64,000 bases of DNA from Leptolyngbya sp. FACHB-8 (lineage in GTDB: Bacteria > Cyanobacteriota > Cyanobacteriia > Elainellales > Elainellaceae). The notes under the pieces are model-generated. The model was given only the letters and a program-made list of their open reading frames with translations. It searched no databases and was not told the origin of the DNA. Numbering within the stretch: position 1 is the stretch's first letter; each line of letters opens with the position of its first letter. Below, piece by piece: positions 43,710-52,173 of this stretch. A program made the position numbers and the translations under genes. The stretch lies in the NCBI RefSeq assembly GCF_014695575.1, contig NZ_JACJOO010000084.1, positions 1-64,000 on the forward strand. The letters run 5' to 3'.

Positions 43710-43959
43710 CGACTACGCTCCTCCTAAATTCAATGATTTCAACGCCTTCTTGAGCCTTTATTTATGTAAGCTGCCAGATACTAGTAAGACTACCAGAATC
43801 AGGCATTCCTAAAGTTGCCCGTCTGTACATAAAGTTCTTTACCTCTCTGTAGAGGCTCTAAACCTTCGACAGCTTGACGGTACGTTGTAAAAATGAAAGT
43901 GTATGAAAAAGTGTAACTAGCGTTCATACTTGAATGCAAGTGCGCCGTTGAAGTAGAGG
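43710..43959. promoter_or_regulatory. Divergent promoter region psbB / ferredoxin-like gene
   Basis: The 250 bp between the two divergent starts are AT-rich, with a TATTTATGTAAGCTG stretch near the psbB side. Exact promoter elements cannot be assigned. Confidence 0.45.
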
Positions 43960-44376
43960 ATGGTATTTTTTCCCATGTCGAATCTTCAAAGTTCCGAAAC
44001 CGAGTCGCTGCCTACGGAAGGGACGGCAGTGGAGGAAACACCCGTAATTATGGAAAAACCTCAGACCAAGCCCGCAGGAAGTCCTTCAATTAAGTTTCTT
44101 AAAGAAGATAAGGAAGTCGTAGCGGCCAGTGGGGCCAATCTTCGCTTGCGAGCGTTGGAGAATGGCATCGACCTCTATACTTTCATGGGCAAGATGATGA
44201 ACTGCGGTGGTTACGGCCAATGTGGCACTTGCGTCATTGAAGTGGTAGAAGGGATGGAAAACCTATCTCCCCGCACGGATGTTGAGAATCGTAAACTCAA
44301 GAAAAAGCCAGACAATTATCGACTGGCCTGCCAAACCCTGGTAAATGGCCCAGTGACCGTGAATACCAAGCCCTAA
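43960..44376 (+). CDS. [2Fe-2S] ferredoxin-like protein
   Basis: A 138-residue protein. About 40 polar N-terminal residues precede a ferredoxin fold that starts [20 protein letters not shown]. The cluster cysteines follow the spacing C-x5-C-x2-C-x32-C ([12 protein letters not shown] near residues 84-95, then LACQT). Plant-type photosynthetic ferredoxins have C-x4-C-x2-C-x29-C, so this is a different class. It lies between psbB and psbM, a location known for cyanobacterial homologues, and may serve photosystem II biogenesis or electron transfer. A second ATG five codons later is possible. The role is inferred. Confidence 0.85.
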   Translation: MVFFPMSNLQSSETESLPTEGTAVEETPVIMEKPQTKPAGSPSIKFLKEDKEVVAASGANLRLRALENGIDLYTFMGKMMNCGGYGQCGTCVIEVVEGMENLSPRTDVENRKLKKKPDNYRLACQTLVNGPVTVNTKP

Positions 44377-44381
44377 ACAAC

Positions 44382-44420
44382 CTTTTTCAGAAGTCAGAAT
44401 ATCTCTGGCTTCTGAAAAAG
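44382..44420 (+). terminator. Hairpin after the ferredoxin-like gene
   Basis: CTTTTTCAGAAG pairs with CTTCTGAAAAAG around a 15-base loop. It begins 5 bp after the stop codon and separates the gene from psbM. Confidence 0.65.
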
Positions 44421-44518
44421 ATTCAGATAAAAACTCTCAGTTGCCAGTGACGGCGCACTCGGTGATATTCTGGAACGTAGTTTTGATTCACAAGATTTAG
44501 GTTGGGAGGCTGGGTTCA

Positions 44519-44629
44519 ATGCCTGTTAATGATTTGGGTTTTGTAGCAAGTCTTTTGTTTGTACTTGTTCCGACCGTTTTCTTGCTAATTCTTTACATTC
44601 AAACTGCTAGCAAGCAAAGTGACAGCTGA
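44519..44629 (+). CDS. psbM: PsbM, photosystem II subunit M
   Basis: This 36-residue single-span subunit at the photosystem II dimer interface starts [20 protein letters not shown] and continues into LYIQTA, the family core. The ribosome site GGGAGGCTGGG lies 10 bp upstream. It was not annotated by longer-ORF methods because of its length. It is in its usual place beside psbB and the ferredoxin-like gene. Confidence 0.95.
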   Translation: MPVNDLGFVASLLFVLVPTVFLLILYIQTASKQSDS

Positions 44630-44795
44630 TCAATATTGGGGGCACTGTTGAGAAGTGCCTGCTTCGGAATTTATTTGCAATTTTGCTGAATATGGGTTTA
44701 GTAGGGTTGGTCTTGAGCTAACCCTTTTTTGTGCCAAAAAGAGGGAATGCGAAAGTTGCTCTCACTCTACTCTTTTTGGGCTGGGCTTCGCTTTA

Positions 44796-44898
44796 AGGAG
44801 ATTTCCAACAATGAAATTATCCCCAGGATGTTGGTGCTTTGCCCGCTTCGCGGGCAAAGCACCAACATCCTGGATAAATTCTTATGCAGAAACCTCCT
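44796..44898. repeat. Family C palindromic element, copy C3 (overlaps a stop codon)
   Basis: AGGAGATTTCC at the left and GCAGAAACCTCCT at the right flank the hairpin arm GGATGTTGGTGCTTTGCCCG, the best stem of the family. The element is in the opposite orientation to C1. Its right end overlaps bases 44897-44898 of the methyltransferase stop codon. Confidence 0.9.
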
Positions 44899-45859
44899 AA
44901 GAACATTGAGAACCATCCGAACAAGTGTAGGGTTGGCTGTTACGTTCCCAGAAAACGCGATCGCGATATCCCTGAATTCCTCGATTCTGATTTGCCAGGT
45001 GCAGGCGTTTCTCCGCTAAGCAGGAATAATATTCGTCAATTTCGATGCCGATGAAGTGACGATCGAGTTTCTTGGCAACAACAGAGGTGGTGCCCGAGCC
45101 AAGGAATGGATCGAGCACTACAGCCCCAGAAGGTGTGCTAGCAAGAACCAGTTTGGCGATCAGTTTTTCAGGTTTTTGGGTGGGATGGTCGGTGTTTTCG
45201 GGCATTGACCAGAAGGGTACTGTGATGTCCGTCCACAAATTAGAGGCCGCAGTCAGGCGAAAATTACCGTGTGATGTGCGTTTCCAGTCCTTTGGGTTGC
45301 CGCTTGCGTCGGTGTAAGGCGCGATCACGCGTCGCTGCAACCTCACAGCCTCCGGATCGAAATAATAGTTAGACGACACCGTACAGAACCAGATATCTTC
45401 AGCGTTATTTTTCCAGTTAGACCGGGCAGCGCGGCCCTTTTCCCGCTCCCAGGTAATGCGATTGCGAATCACTAAATAATGGGACGCGACTTCATAAATG
45501 GCTAAGGAAGATTGCCAATCTCCACAGATATAAACCGATGCCGTTGGTTTTAGTACTCGCATGAGAGGCGTAAACCAGGTTTCGATCCACTCCCGGTAAT
45601 CAGTCAGGGGTTTACGGCGGGTAGCCTGTTGGCGAAAGCGCTTCGTGAGGTTATAAGGCGGATCAATCACCAACAAATCGACAAATTGATTGGGAAGCCA
45701 GGGCAACACATCCAATAAATCCTGGCAAATTGTACGGTTGAGAATTTCATCAGCAGAGGCGGGCTGATGCAACGTTAGGAGCCGTTGACGATAGTGCGAT
45801 CGCTCCTCATCCGTCAGTTTCAATGTGCGGTTACGTGGCGCGGGAGATTTAGCAGTCAA
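44897..45859 (-). CDS. Orphan beta-class DNA methyltransferase
   Basis: A 320-residue SAM-dependent DNA methyltransferase. DPPYNL (motif IV, residue near 86) comes before DPFLGSGTT (motif I, near 250), the order of the beta class. DPPY suggests N6-adenine or, less likely, N4-cytosine methylation. QKPEKLI near 227 and GIEIDEYY near 271 are also typical. There is no adjacent restriction endonuclease, so it probably acts as an epigenetic or protective orphan enzyme. The recognition sequence cannot be read. Its stop codon is formed with the end of a family C repeat (44897-44899), so the C-terminus may have changed by insertion. Confidence 0.88.
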   Translation of the reverse strand: MTAKSPAPRNRTLKLTDEERSHYRQRLLTLHQPASADEILNRTICQDLLDVLPWLPNQFVDLLVIDPPYNLTKRFRQQATRRKPLTDYREWIETWFTPLMRVLKPTASVYICGDWQSSLAIYEVASHYLVIRNRITWEREKGRAARSNWKNNAEDIWFCTVSSNYYFDPEAVRLQRRVIAPYTDASGNPKDWKRTSHGNFRLTAASNLWTDITVPFWSMPENTDHPTQKPEKLIAKLVLASTPSGAVVLDPFLGSGTTSVVAKKLDRHFIGIEIDEYYSCLAEKRLHLANQNRGIQGYRDRVFWERNSQPYTCSDGSQCS

Positions 45860-45930
45860 GGTGAATGCAGCGGGTTGGGTCTAACAAACGATAGAGCAAA
45901 AAATCTGAAGCGAACAATTTTCTTTAATGT

Positions 45931-45969
45931 GTTGAATTTTGCGTGCCCGGAGCACACGCAAAATTCAAC
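45931..45969 (-). terminator. Hairpin downstream of the 843-residue gene
   Basis: GTTGAATTTTGCGTG pairs with CACGCAAAATTCAAC around a short CCCGGAGCA loop. It is 10 bp from the stop codon of the minus-strand gene and lies upstream of the methyltransferase gene. Confidence 0.75.
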
Positions 45970-45978
45970 AGGAAAGGG

Positions 45979-48510
45979 TTATTCAAACCTCTGACGCTGA
46001 GATGACCATTGGCGCAGAGAGTAGGTGTTGTTTTGACGCGTAATCAGAAGAGGAAGCGGGTTGTCTGGGGTGTTCGCGATCGCCAACATCTGCTGGCCCG
46101 CATTACGGCTCAGTTCGCTATAGACCAACTTACCCTCGGGAGAAAAGACAAGGGTTCGGGGAGAGGTCGGAGAAGTCGTTGAATTCTCTTGCTGCAAATT
46201 CAAAATGGTCTCCATCTGACCATCCCCGGTTAAGTCGATAGAGTTCACCAGCCAGGAACCCTGTTCAAAAAAGGGAGCGTCTCCTTCCCGCACTTCATTA
46301 TCTGTGGATAGGTTGGAATGAGCCTGAAGTTCCGTGCGCAATTCCTGAGCCAGCGTTTCGGCCGCCGCCGGATTTTGGAGAGCCAGATCTTGCAGGCGAG
46401 TGCTGCCTCGCGGATTTTGCCAGGTGAAGGCGGCACTGGTGTAGGCCAGTAATGGGCTAGAGGGAGCATCCGTGACGGGTTCTCCGGAAGCCAGCAGCTC
46501 AATTACACCGTTACTCCAGCGCAGAGCCCGAACAACCACCGAACGGTTTTGAGGTTCTCCGGCTAAATCCCAAGCGACCAGTTGCAGGTTCGATTCCTGA
46601 AGGAAACCCAACTGATTCCACAGGTAGCGAGGGGTAACGGTGGGTCCGAGGAGAGAAGGAAAGGGCGATCGCTCCCATCCCTGACCCTGATAGACCCCCA
46701 CAAGCTGGATCCGATACCACTGGGTCGCCGCCTCTGGGTCAGGTGGTGTGCCATTGGGCTGTTGCCAGTTGCGTGGATCAGGAGAAGAAATGGGAGTAGC
46801 GGTACCGTAAAACCGATTGGCTACCGCAGGCTGTTCGGTCTGATTCAGCAGGGTTTCATCAAGCTGTTGGAGAATGCGACGGTTTTGAGAATCGAGGGAT
46901 CGGTTGACCAGGGTAGTCCCAGACTGCCCTTGGAGCCAGGCGATCGCCGCCCCTCGCCCCTGCCGCATATATTGCATGAGACTGGCCCACTGCCGTACTG
47001 CTGTGCGATCGCGGCTGAGCCGTGCTGCCGTGTTGACCCGTTGCCACAATTGGCGAGACTCCGGGCTCAATAGCCGGGTTACCTCATCCCCATCTTTGAG
47101 CCCTTTCATCAAAGCATCCCAGGCCAGTTCCCAACGACCATCAATCACTTGAGCCATCAGCTTTTCACTCGGATTAGCCCAGTCGCGGTCCGCATTTTTC
47201 TGGGTGACATCGGCGTGCAGCTTCACCACATCTAGTTGAGCTTGAGCATAGGCGGGCCAACGCTTACCCCACCGCTCTTTCATCGAGCTGAGCACTTCCT
47301 GGGCTGGAGACCAGAGGCCCTGGCGGGCCAGCAATAATGCATTGTCGTAGCCAGAACTATCAATGGGAGTCTGCTGAAGAGAAATCTCATTCAGCCGAAT
47401 AGGTTGTTCGCGGGTAGCTGTGGCTAACTGATAAACCCGAAAGCTTGGCTCTAGACCAATGGTCTGATCAATTAATAACTCCGGACTACCCCCGCCTGTA
47501 ATGGGCTTCCATTGAGGCATTTGACCAGCAGGGCTGGTCCAAGGCAGGACCAGTCGCAATTGCCGCCAGCGGGGATCGTACCAGCCGACATACCCGAATC
47601 GGATGCGATCGCGCCCCGGTTGATATACCCCACTCAGAGTAAACCAAACACCTCCGTTAGAAGGGGCATTCGAGAACGGTTCCAGGGCGTCCATCGGCAG
47701 TGCACGGTCAGAGCCCGGTCCTGCTGCGGTGACCTGTACCAGAGGAGCCGTTACGAAAAATTCGTCCGGGCCGTCAATGGGAAGGCGATCGCCTAAACGG
47801 TATCGAGCATCTCGGCCCGGCTCCCGATGATAAACTCGCAATTCTTGAATACGGTTACAGGAAGCAGCCTCCTGGCAACCTGAAGGTCGCCCCAAAACTG
47901 GAATCAGCAAATCTCCATCTCTAGCACCGTTGGCATCCCCAGCCAAGTTCAAAGGTTGGCCTAGCATCAAACCATCTTCTTCAGCCAACGTTTTAAGTTC
48001 TGTTAGCGTTTTGGGTGCATCCCGTTGGTAACGTTCGGCCTCACGGCTCCATTCGGGAAACATCCAACTCAACCATCCTACAGAACCCGGGTTCACGACC
48101 AGCTGAAGGGCAACCCATCCTCCACCAAACACCAGGGCTCCAGCCCCTGTCCACAGCAAGCTGACAAGTATGGCCGAAATTAGCGCATTCCGCTTACTGT
48201 AATCCTTAGGAATCACCATCATGCGAATGCGAGAGGTGGTATCCGTAGGCTCGGGTTCTAGATCCGGCTTGCCTTCAAAAAATTCTGAGGTGGAAGGTTG
48301 ATGATGCTGAGAAACCAGTACCTGCACCCGAGGGCGAGGAGGACTGATCTCAGGGTTAGGTCCCTCAGGTGGGGATGTTGCGCGTCCACGGCGCGACTGC
48401 ACCCACAGCTTCACCCGAGGTGAACCGGGGGATGCAGGGGCAGGAGAAGGCGTTGTTTTAGACGTTCGGCTTTGCCGTTTAGAAGCATTTCGCCGACCAG
48501 GGCTCCACAT
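45979..48510 (-). CDS. Large single-span membrane protein, function unknown
   Basis: An 843-residue protein I do not recognise by family. Residues 1-100 are Pro/Ser/Arg-rich and probably cytoplasmic. One strong membrane span lies near 108-138 (ALISAILVSLLWTGAGALVF). The remaining 700 residues should be outside the cytoplasm. They contain helical tetratricopeptide-like stretches (near 390-470) and beta-rich segments, such as the GDGQMETILNLQQE region near 770 and the LVFSPEGKLVYSEL end. No catalytic motif is visible. It might be a cell-envelope or secretion-related scaffold; no neighbour helps. Its gene is the longest of unknown function here. Confidence 0.8.
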   Translation of the reverse strand: MWSPGRRNASKRQSRTSKTTPSPAPASPGSPRVKLWVQSRRGRATSPPEGPNPEISPPRPRVQVLVSQHHQPSTSEFFEGKPDLEPEPTDTTSRIRMMVIPKDYSKRNALISAILVSLLWTGAGALVFGGGWVALQLVVNPGSVGWLSWMFPEWSREAERYQRDAPKTLTELKTLAEEDGLMLGQPLNLAGDANGARDGDLLIPVLGRPSGCQEAASCNRIQELRVYHREPGRDARYRLGDRLPIDGPDEFFVTAPLVQVTAAGPGSDRALPMDALEPFSNAPSNGGVWFTLSGVYQPGRDRIRFGYVGWYDPRWRQLRLVLPWTSPAGQMPQWKPITGGGSPELLIDQTIGLEPSFRVYQLATATREQPIRLNEISLQQTPIDSSGYDNALLLARQGLWSPAQEVLSSMKERWGKRWPAYAQAQLDVVKLHADVTQKNADRDWANPSEKLMAQVIDGRWELAWDALMKGLKDGDEVTRLLSPESRQLWQRVNTAARLSRDRTAVRQWASLMQYMRQGRGAAIAWLQGQSGTTLVNRSLDSQNRRILQQLDETLLNQTEQPAVANRFYGTATPISSPDPRNWQQPNGTPPDPEAATQWYRIQLVGVYQGQGWERSPFPSLLGPTVTPRYLWNQLGFLQESNLQLVAWDLAGEPQNRSVVVRALRWSNGVIELLASGEPVTDAPSSPLLAYTSAAFTWQNPRGSTRLQDLALQNPAAAETLAQELRTELQAHSNLSTDNEVREGDAPFFEQGSWLVNSIDLTGDGQMETILNLQQENSTTSPTSPRTLVFSPEGKLVYSELSRNAGQQMLAIANTPDNPLPLLITRQNNTYSLRQWSSQRQRFE

Positions 48511-48669
48511 GGGTAGCAGTAACGAAAGAACGAATTCTAGAAAAACACCCTCAGTGAGAACACCGAAAGGCCATAATTCCTAGCCCATTCTACGCGGAGA
48601 TTTTGGAATGGCGGGATGTTTTTGTTGAGAACGCCGGAATTCTTACTTCTGGAATATTTCAGCTCCTTC

Positions 48670-48755
48670 AGGACTTACGCTCCGCTATCCGTAGTGTATT
48701 TGTGTTATGGGTGGGGGGCGAAGCACCCCACCCATAACACAAATGCGTAAGTCCT
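48670..48755. repeat. Family E palindromic element (overlaps a stop codon)
   Basis: AGGACTTACGC at the left and GCGTAAGTCCT at the right are exact inverted repeats. Inside, TGTGTTATGGGTGGG pairs with its complement around GGGCGAAGCA. A decayed relative is near 28384. The right end at 48754-48755 forms part of the stop codon of the oxidoreductase gene. Confidence 0.85.
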
Positions 48756-49833
48756 ATCCCGCCATCACCGTCGAGAGATCCGATTGAAGGGTAGAGGGTT
48801 CTTGGAACTCCCAGACCTGGCCGTCTAGCGCTATTTGCTCAATTAAGCTAGCCAATCGCAGCGCCTTCAGCGCTTGCTCACCGCCAACAGAAGGTTGGTC
48901 TCCCCCCCGAACACAATGAACAAAATGTTCTAACTCCGCGTGGAGGGGTTCGATGTTGCTGGTGTGAACCTTTTCAATCAAACCATCCTGGCGATAAAGC
49001 ACTTGACCATAATCTGTGCGGTAATTGGCGGTGGTTTGGCGATGGATTAGAATTTCGTTGTTGAGGAAATCTGCCTCGGTCAAGGAATTACGACAGTGAG
49101 CCGTAATCTGACGAATTTTACGGTGGGTTACCTTGCTGGCGGTCACCGTTGCAACGATGCCGTTCGCAAACGCCAGGTGAGCAGTTACGTAATCGAGGTG
49201 GCCCGAGTCAGAGGCACGGCTTCCGGCGGCGGTGAGTTTTACCACCGGGGCAGCAGCCAGCTCCAACAGCAGGTCAATATCGTGAATCATTAAGTCAAGT
49301 ACCACCGATACATCATTCGCCCGGTTAGAATAAGGGCTCATGCGGTGAGCTTCTAAAGCCAAAATTTGCTCGGTCTTGAGCACCTTGCTCAATTCTTGAA
49401 AGGCCGGGTTGAAGCGCTCGATGTGGCCCACTTGAAGGATGCAGTTCGAGGCAGCAGCAGCATTGACAAGGGATTCAGCTTCAGCAATGCTGGCAGCGAT
49501 GGGTTTTTCAATAAGCACATGTACCCCAGCTTGTAAGCAGGTCATTCCAACACTGTGGTGGAGGCGCGTGGGAACTGCAATACAGACGGCATCTACGTGG
49601 TCTAAAAGGTCAAGATAATCCTCAAAAAACCTGACACGGTACTTACTGGCGGTATCGAGCCCCCGCTCAACGTTGACATCGGATACACCGACCAGTTCGA
49701 CGTCTTTCAGCAAGCTGAGAACGCGAGTATGGTGCTGCCCCATATTCCCCACACCAATAACCCCCACGCGAATTGGCTCTAGCGGGGGGCGATGGGGAGA
49801 ACTGGTACCCGTGCTATTCTCTCTGTTTTGCAC
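48754..49833 (-). CDS. Gfo/Idh/MocA-family oxidoreductase
   Basis: A 359-residue NAD(P)-dependent dehydrogenase. IRVGVIGVGNMGQHHTRVL near residue 21-39 is the Rossmann loop, VSDVN is near the ribose-binding acidic residue, and HVLIEKPIAASIAEA near 105-119 has the conserved EKP lysine. LDLMIHDIDLLLEL near 181-194 has the His-Asp pair. Family members oxidise or reduce sugars and cyclitols; the substrate is unknown. A TTG start 18 codons upstream (49887) is possible, but the GTG at 49833 has a GGAG 10 bp before it. Its stop (TAG at 48756-48754) is built partly from the end of a family E element. Confidence 0.85.
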   Translation of the reverse strand: MQNRENSTGTSSPHRPPLEPIRVGVIGVGNMGQHHTRVLSLLKDVELVGVSDVNVERGLDTASKYRVRFFEDYLDLLDHVDAVCIAVPTRLHHSVGMTCLQAGVHVLIEKPIAASIAEAESLVNAAAASNCILQVGHIERFNPAFQELSKVLKTEQILALEAHRMSPYSNRANDVSVVLDLMIHDIDLLLELAAAPVVKLTAAGSRASDSGHLDYVTAHLAFANGIVATVTASKVTHRKIRQITAHCRNSLTEADFLNNEILIHRQTTANYRTDYGQVLYRQDGLIEKVHTSNIEPLHAELEHFVHCVRGGDQPSVGGEQALKALRLASLIEQIALDGQVWEFQEPSTLQSDLSTVMAG

Positions 49834-50284
49834 GCCTGTTACACTCCTACACCAGAATTGAGGATGAGTCTCATTGGAGCCGCCCAACAGCTAAGAAGAC
49901 GGTCTTTGCTGTTACTTTCTGCAAAGCTGCTTGCTAAAAAAGGTGCCGGTTCGTCACACAACGTAAACAATCGCTCACGATTATCATATCAATCGATCTG
50001 ATGATCGGATTGGATTATGGGCTGAGGAAAGTTTATTTACCATGACCATCGTCTTTAACTTCCTTATTGGAAGCCGGAAGCCGAATCCACTGACAGGGAC
50101 GTGTGGCAGTTTCTTGCCCGTCCTGACAGGGCGCATCCTCGACGCCCAGACACGGCATACCCATTTTTGTAGTGTGACCTAGAGGAAGGCCAGCTTACCT
50201 CTACCTAAAACTGGATCTTTTCCCTTAGTTTTACGGGAATTCTTGCGATAATAAATTTAGACTTGGAGGCTGAATCCAGATGCC
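49834..50284. other. Divergent region upstream of the response regulator
   Basis: The 450 bp between the divergent oxidoreductase and response regulator genes contain no repeat of the families above. Short pieces near 50080-50150 include GACAGG direct repeats. A small 46-codon ORF (50041-50181) is not convincing. Confidence 0.4.
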
Positions 50285-50974
50285 ATGCCCTTAACAGTCT
50301 TAGTGGTAGATGATGACTTGGGAACCCGGCTCTCGATTAGCGATTATCTTGAACTAACGGGCTACCTGACATTGATGGCGGAGAACGGCGAGCGAGCCCT
50401 GAAGCTAGTCGAGGAATATCGCCCCCATCTTTTGGTGACTGATATTGCCATGCCCCGCATGGATGGGTTTGAGCTAGTTCGGCAGATTCGCCAGAAGCCG
50501 GAGTTTCGCCTGCTTCCAGTGGTGTTTTTGACGGCTCATCACGAAACCGAATCACGGATTCGGGGATATCAACTCGGCTGTGATGTGTACTTGCCGAAAC
50601 CCTTTGATCTGAAAGAATTAGGAGCTGTAGTCCGCAATCTGTTGGAGCGATCGCAATTGATCGAGGCCGAATGGCGCATGCGATCGCTCTCCACCCCTAC
50701 TGAAATTGCTCCCCTGTCCCCTGACAACTACACTGCATCCTCCCCTAACGCCGCTCGGGATATGGCGGTGGCGATCGCCCTTGGCTTAACTACTCGTGAG
50801 AAGGGGGTCTTGCGCTTGCTGTCCGATGGGCTTTCCAATGCTCAGATTGGCGATCGCCTGCATCTGAGCCCTCGCACCATTGAGAAGTATGTGAGCAACC
50901 TTTTCCGCAAGACCGAGACGAACAATCGTGCTGAGTTAGTACGGTTTGCGATGGATCATCACCTGGTCGAGTAG
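50285..50974 (+). CDS. NarL-family response regulator (Rre1/Ycf29-like)
   Basis: A 229-residue regulator. The receiver domain (about 1-120) has VVDDD near residue 7-11, the phosphoacceptor Asp in LLVTDIAMPRMDG near 53, Thr in VVFLTAHHE near 82 and Lys in DVYLPKPFD near 104. The LuxR-type helix-turn-helix (about 165-229) has LTTREKGVLRLLSDGLSNAQ and LSPRTIEKYVSNLFRKTETN. The layout resembles Rre1/Ycf29, an orphan regulator in cyanobacteria and some plastids; I call that type, with moderate confidence. No kinase gene is adjacent. The ATG lies 15 bp after a GGAGG site; an ATG 5 bp upstream is out of frame. Confidence 0.85.
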   Translation: MPLTVLVVDDDLGTRLSISDYLELTGYLTLMAENGERALKLVEEYRPHLLVTDIAMPRMDGFELVRQIRQKPEFRLLPVVFLTAHHETESRIRGYQLGCDVYLPKPFDLKELGAVVRNLLERSQLIEAEWRMRSLSTPTEIAPLSPDNYTASSPNAARDMAVAIALGLTTREKGVLRLLSDGLSNAQIGDRLHLSPRTIEKYVSNLFRKTETNNRAELVRFAMDHHLVE

Positions 50975-51033
50975 GGCCTTATTTATTTCCCATGAAGGTG
51001 TATGGTGGTTCGTGCCGTACACTTTGTTGTTTT

Positions 51034-51133
51034 ACAGCGCTTTTCAAGCGCTTAAAATCTGGTTTTTGTGAGAGTCGCGCGGAGCGCGACTCTCACAAAA
51101 ACAGCCGTGACTGATTCAAGCGCAAAGCGCTGT
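51034..51133. repeat. Family B element, copy B4
   Basis: ACAGCGCTTTTCAAGCGC and GCGCAAAGCGCTGT are the ends. The hairpin arm is GTTTTTGTGAGAGTCGCGC. It is shorter (100 bp) than B1 and B2 and abuts a decayed family A copy. Confidence 0.88.
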
Positions 51134-51136
51134 GAG

Positions 51137-51241
51137 AATTTTTCTGCCAGTCCCATGGTGCACTGTCATCAGAAAAGCCTACTTTGGTATGCACAAAGCA
51201 CATACCAAAGTAGGCGGTCCAGCTTATTCCAAATGGACGTT
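51137..51241. repeat. Decayed family A copy next to B4
   Basis: CCTACTTTGGTATGC and its complement form a hairpin like the second family A stem, followed by GGCGGTCCAGCTTATTCCAA and ATGGACGTT, matching the A4 3' end with substitutions. The left hairpin is poorly preserved. Confidence 0.6.
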
Positions 51242-51284
51242 TTCTAAGGGCTTTAGTTGCGATCGCACGGCAACCTCCCCTCCG

Positions 51285-51779
51285 CTATCCGCCATGCTTC
51301 GCGAATTGCGTTTTGCAAATTTCGTCTAGCAAGCCTGTGCAGGCATCCATTAATAGATCAATGACGTAATTAAAGCCTTCGGGACCACCATAGTAAGGAT
51401 CGGGAACCTCCTCGTCGGTGTGGGTGCGACAGTATTCGCACATCAGCTTCACCCTATCGCTGTACTGATTCTCTAGATCCCAGCGTAGGATCTCACGGTA
51501 GTTATCCCGATCCATCGCCAGGACAAGGTCAAAGGCGTGGAGATCCGATTGGGCAAATTGACGGGCAGAACCGATCATTTCCAGGCCGAGGCGTTGTCGA
51601 GCAGCGGCCATCATGCGGCGGTCGGGAGGATGACCAACATGCCATCCGCCTGTACCAGCAGAATCACAGACAATTTCCTGCTCCAGTCCCCGTTCCCGGA
51701 TAAGCATATTCATAATATTTTCTGCGGAAGGAGAGCGACAGATGTTGCCAAGGCAGACAAATAGAATTTTGTAGGGCAT
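51285..51779 (-). CDS. Low-molecular-weight protein tyrosine phosphatase
   Basis: A 164-residue cytoplasmic phosphatase. ILFVCLGNICRSP near residue 5-17 is the C-x5-R-S phosphate loop with the nucleophile Cys. DPYYGGPEGF near 126 has the catalytic aspartate. The overall length and SAGTGGWHVG (residue 40-49) fit the family. In cyanobacteria such enzymes act on protein tyrosine or arginine phosphate or help exopolysaccharide regulation; the target is unknown. It is converging with a repeat-rich spacer. Confidence 0.95.
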   Translation of the reverse strand: MPYKILFVCLGNICRSPSAENIMNMLIRERGLEQEIVCDSAGTGGWHVGHPPDRRMMAAARQRLGLEMIGSARQFAQSDLHAFDLVLAMDRDNYREILRWDLENQYSDRVKLMCEYCRTHTDEEVPDPYYGGPEGFNYVIDLLMDACTGLLDEICKTQFAKHGG

Positions 51780-52173
51780 AAACCAGGAAACTGGAATTGA
51801 AATTCTTTTTCAGCATACCCCGGACGTGGGGAAGAAAAATTGATACCCCTTTTCAATCAGCAATTCTCGTTGTGAGCTGCAAAACCGAGAGCCGGGCTCG
51901 CAGGGCACGAACTCTCGGTTTTGAATCCGAAGGCTCTCACGTTGGATGGGCGATCGCGTCCTGTAAGACCCATCCAAGCATCTATCCTGAGGGCAAATTG
52001 CCAGAACTGTATAGAGGAGATGTCACCGTCTCCAGAGAAATGGTAGATTCCGACCCTCTGTCACCATCCATTCTTTAATCGCCTTGTAATACTAGATCTA
52101 GAGCCCAGAAAGCCCCCCCTCCTGGACGGAGACATCTACCCTATCGTCTTGAGCCCGATACCGGGCTACTGCT
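51780..52173. other. Intergenic region with two hairpins
   Basis: CAAAACCGAGAG with CTCTCGGTTTTG forms a stem at 51880-51923, and TTGGATGGG with CCCATCCAA forms a second at 51942-51977. They may act as terminators or attenuators. No gene is supported. Confidence 0.5.

Noticed and set aside
46582-47073. 163-residue plus-strand ORF inside the 843-residue gene
   Set aside because: It is a shadow of the real minus-strand gene, which has a clear signal-anchor and consistent codon use.
50041-50181. 46-residue ORF upstream of the response regulator
   Set aside because: No family, no ribosome site, and composition like the surrounding spacer.
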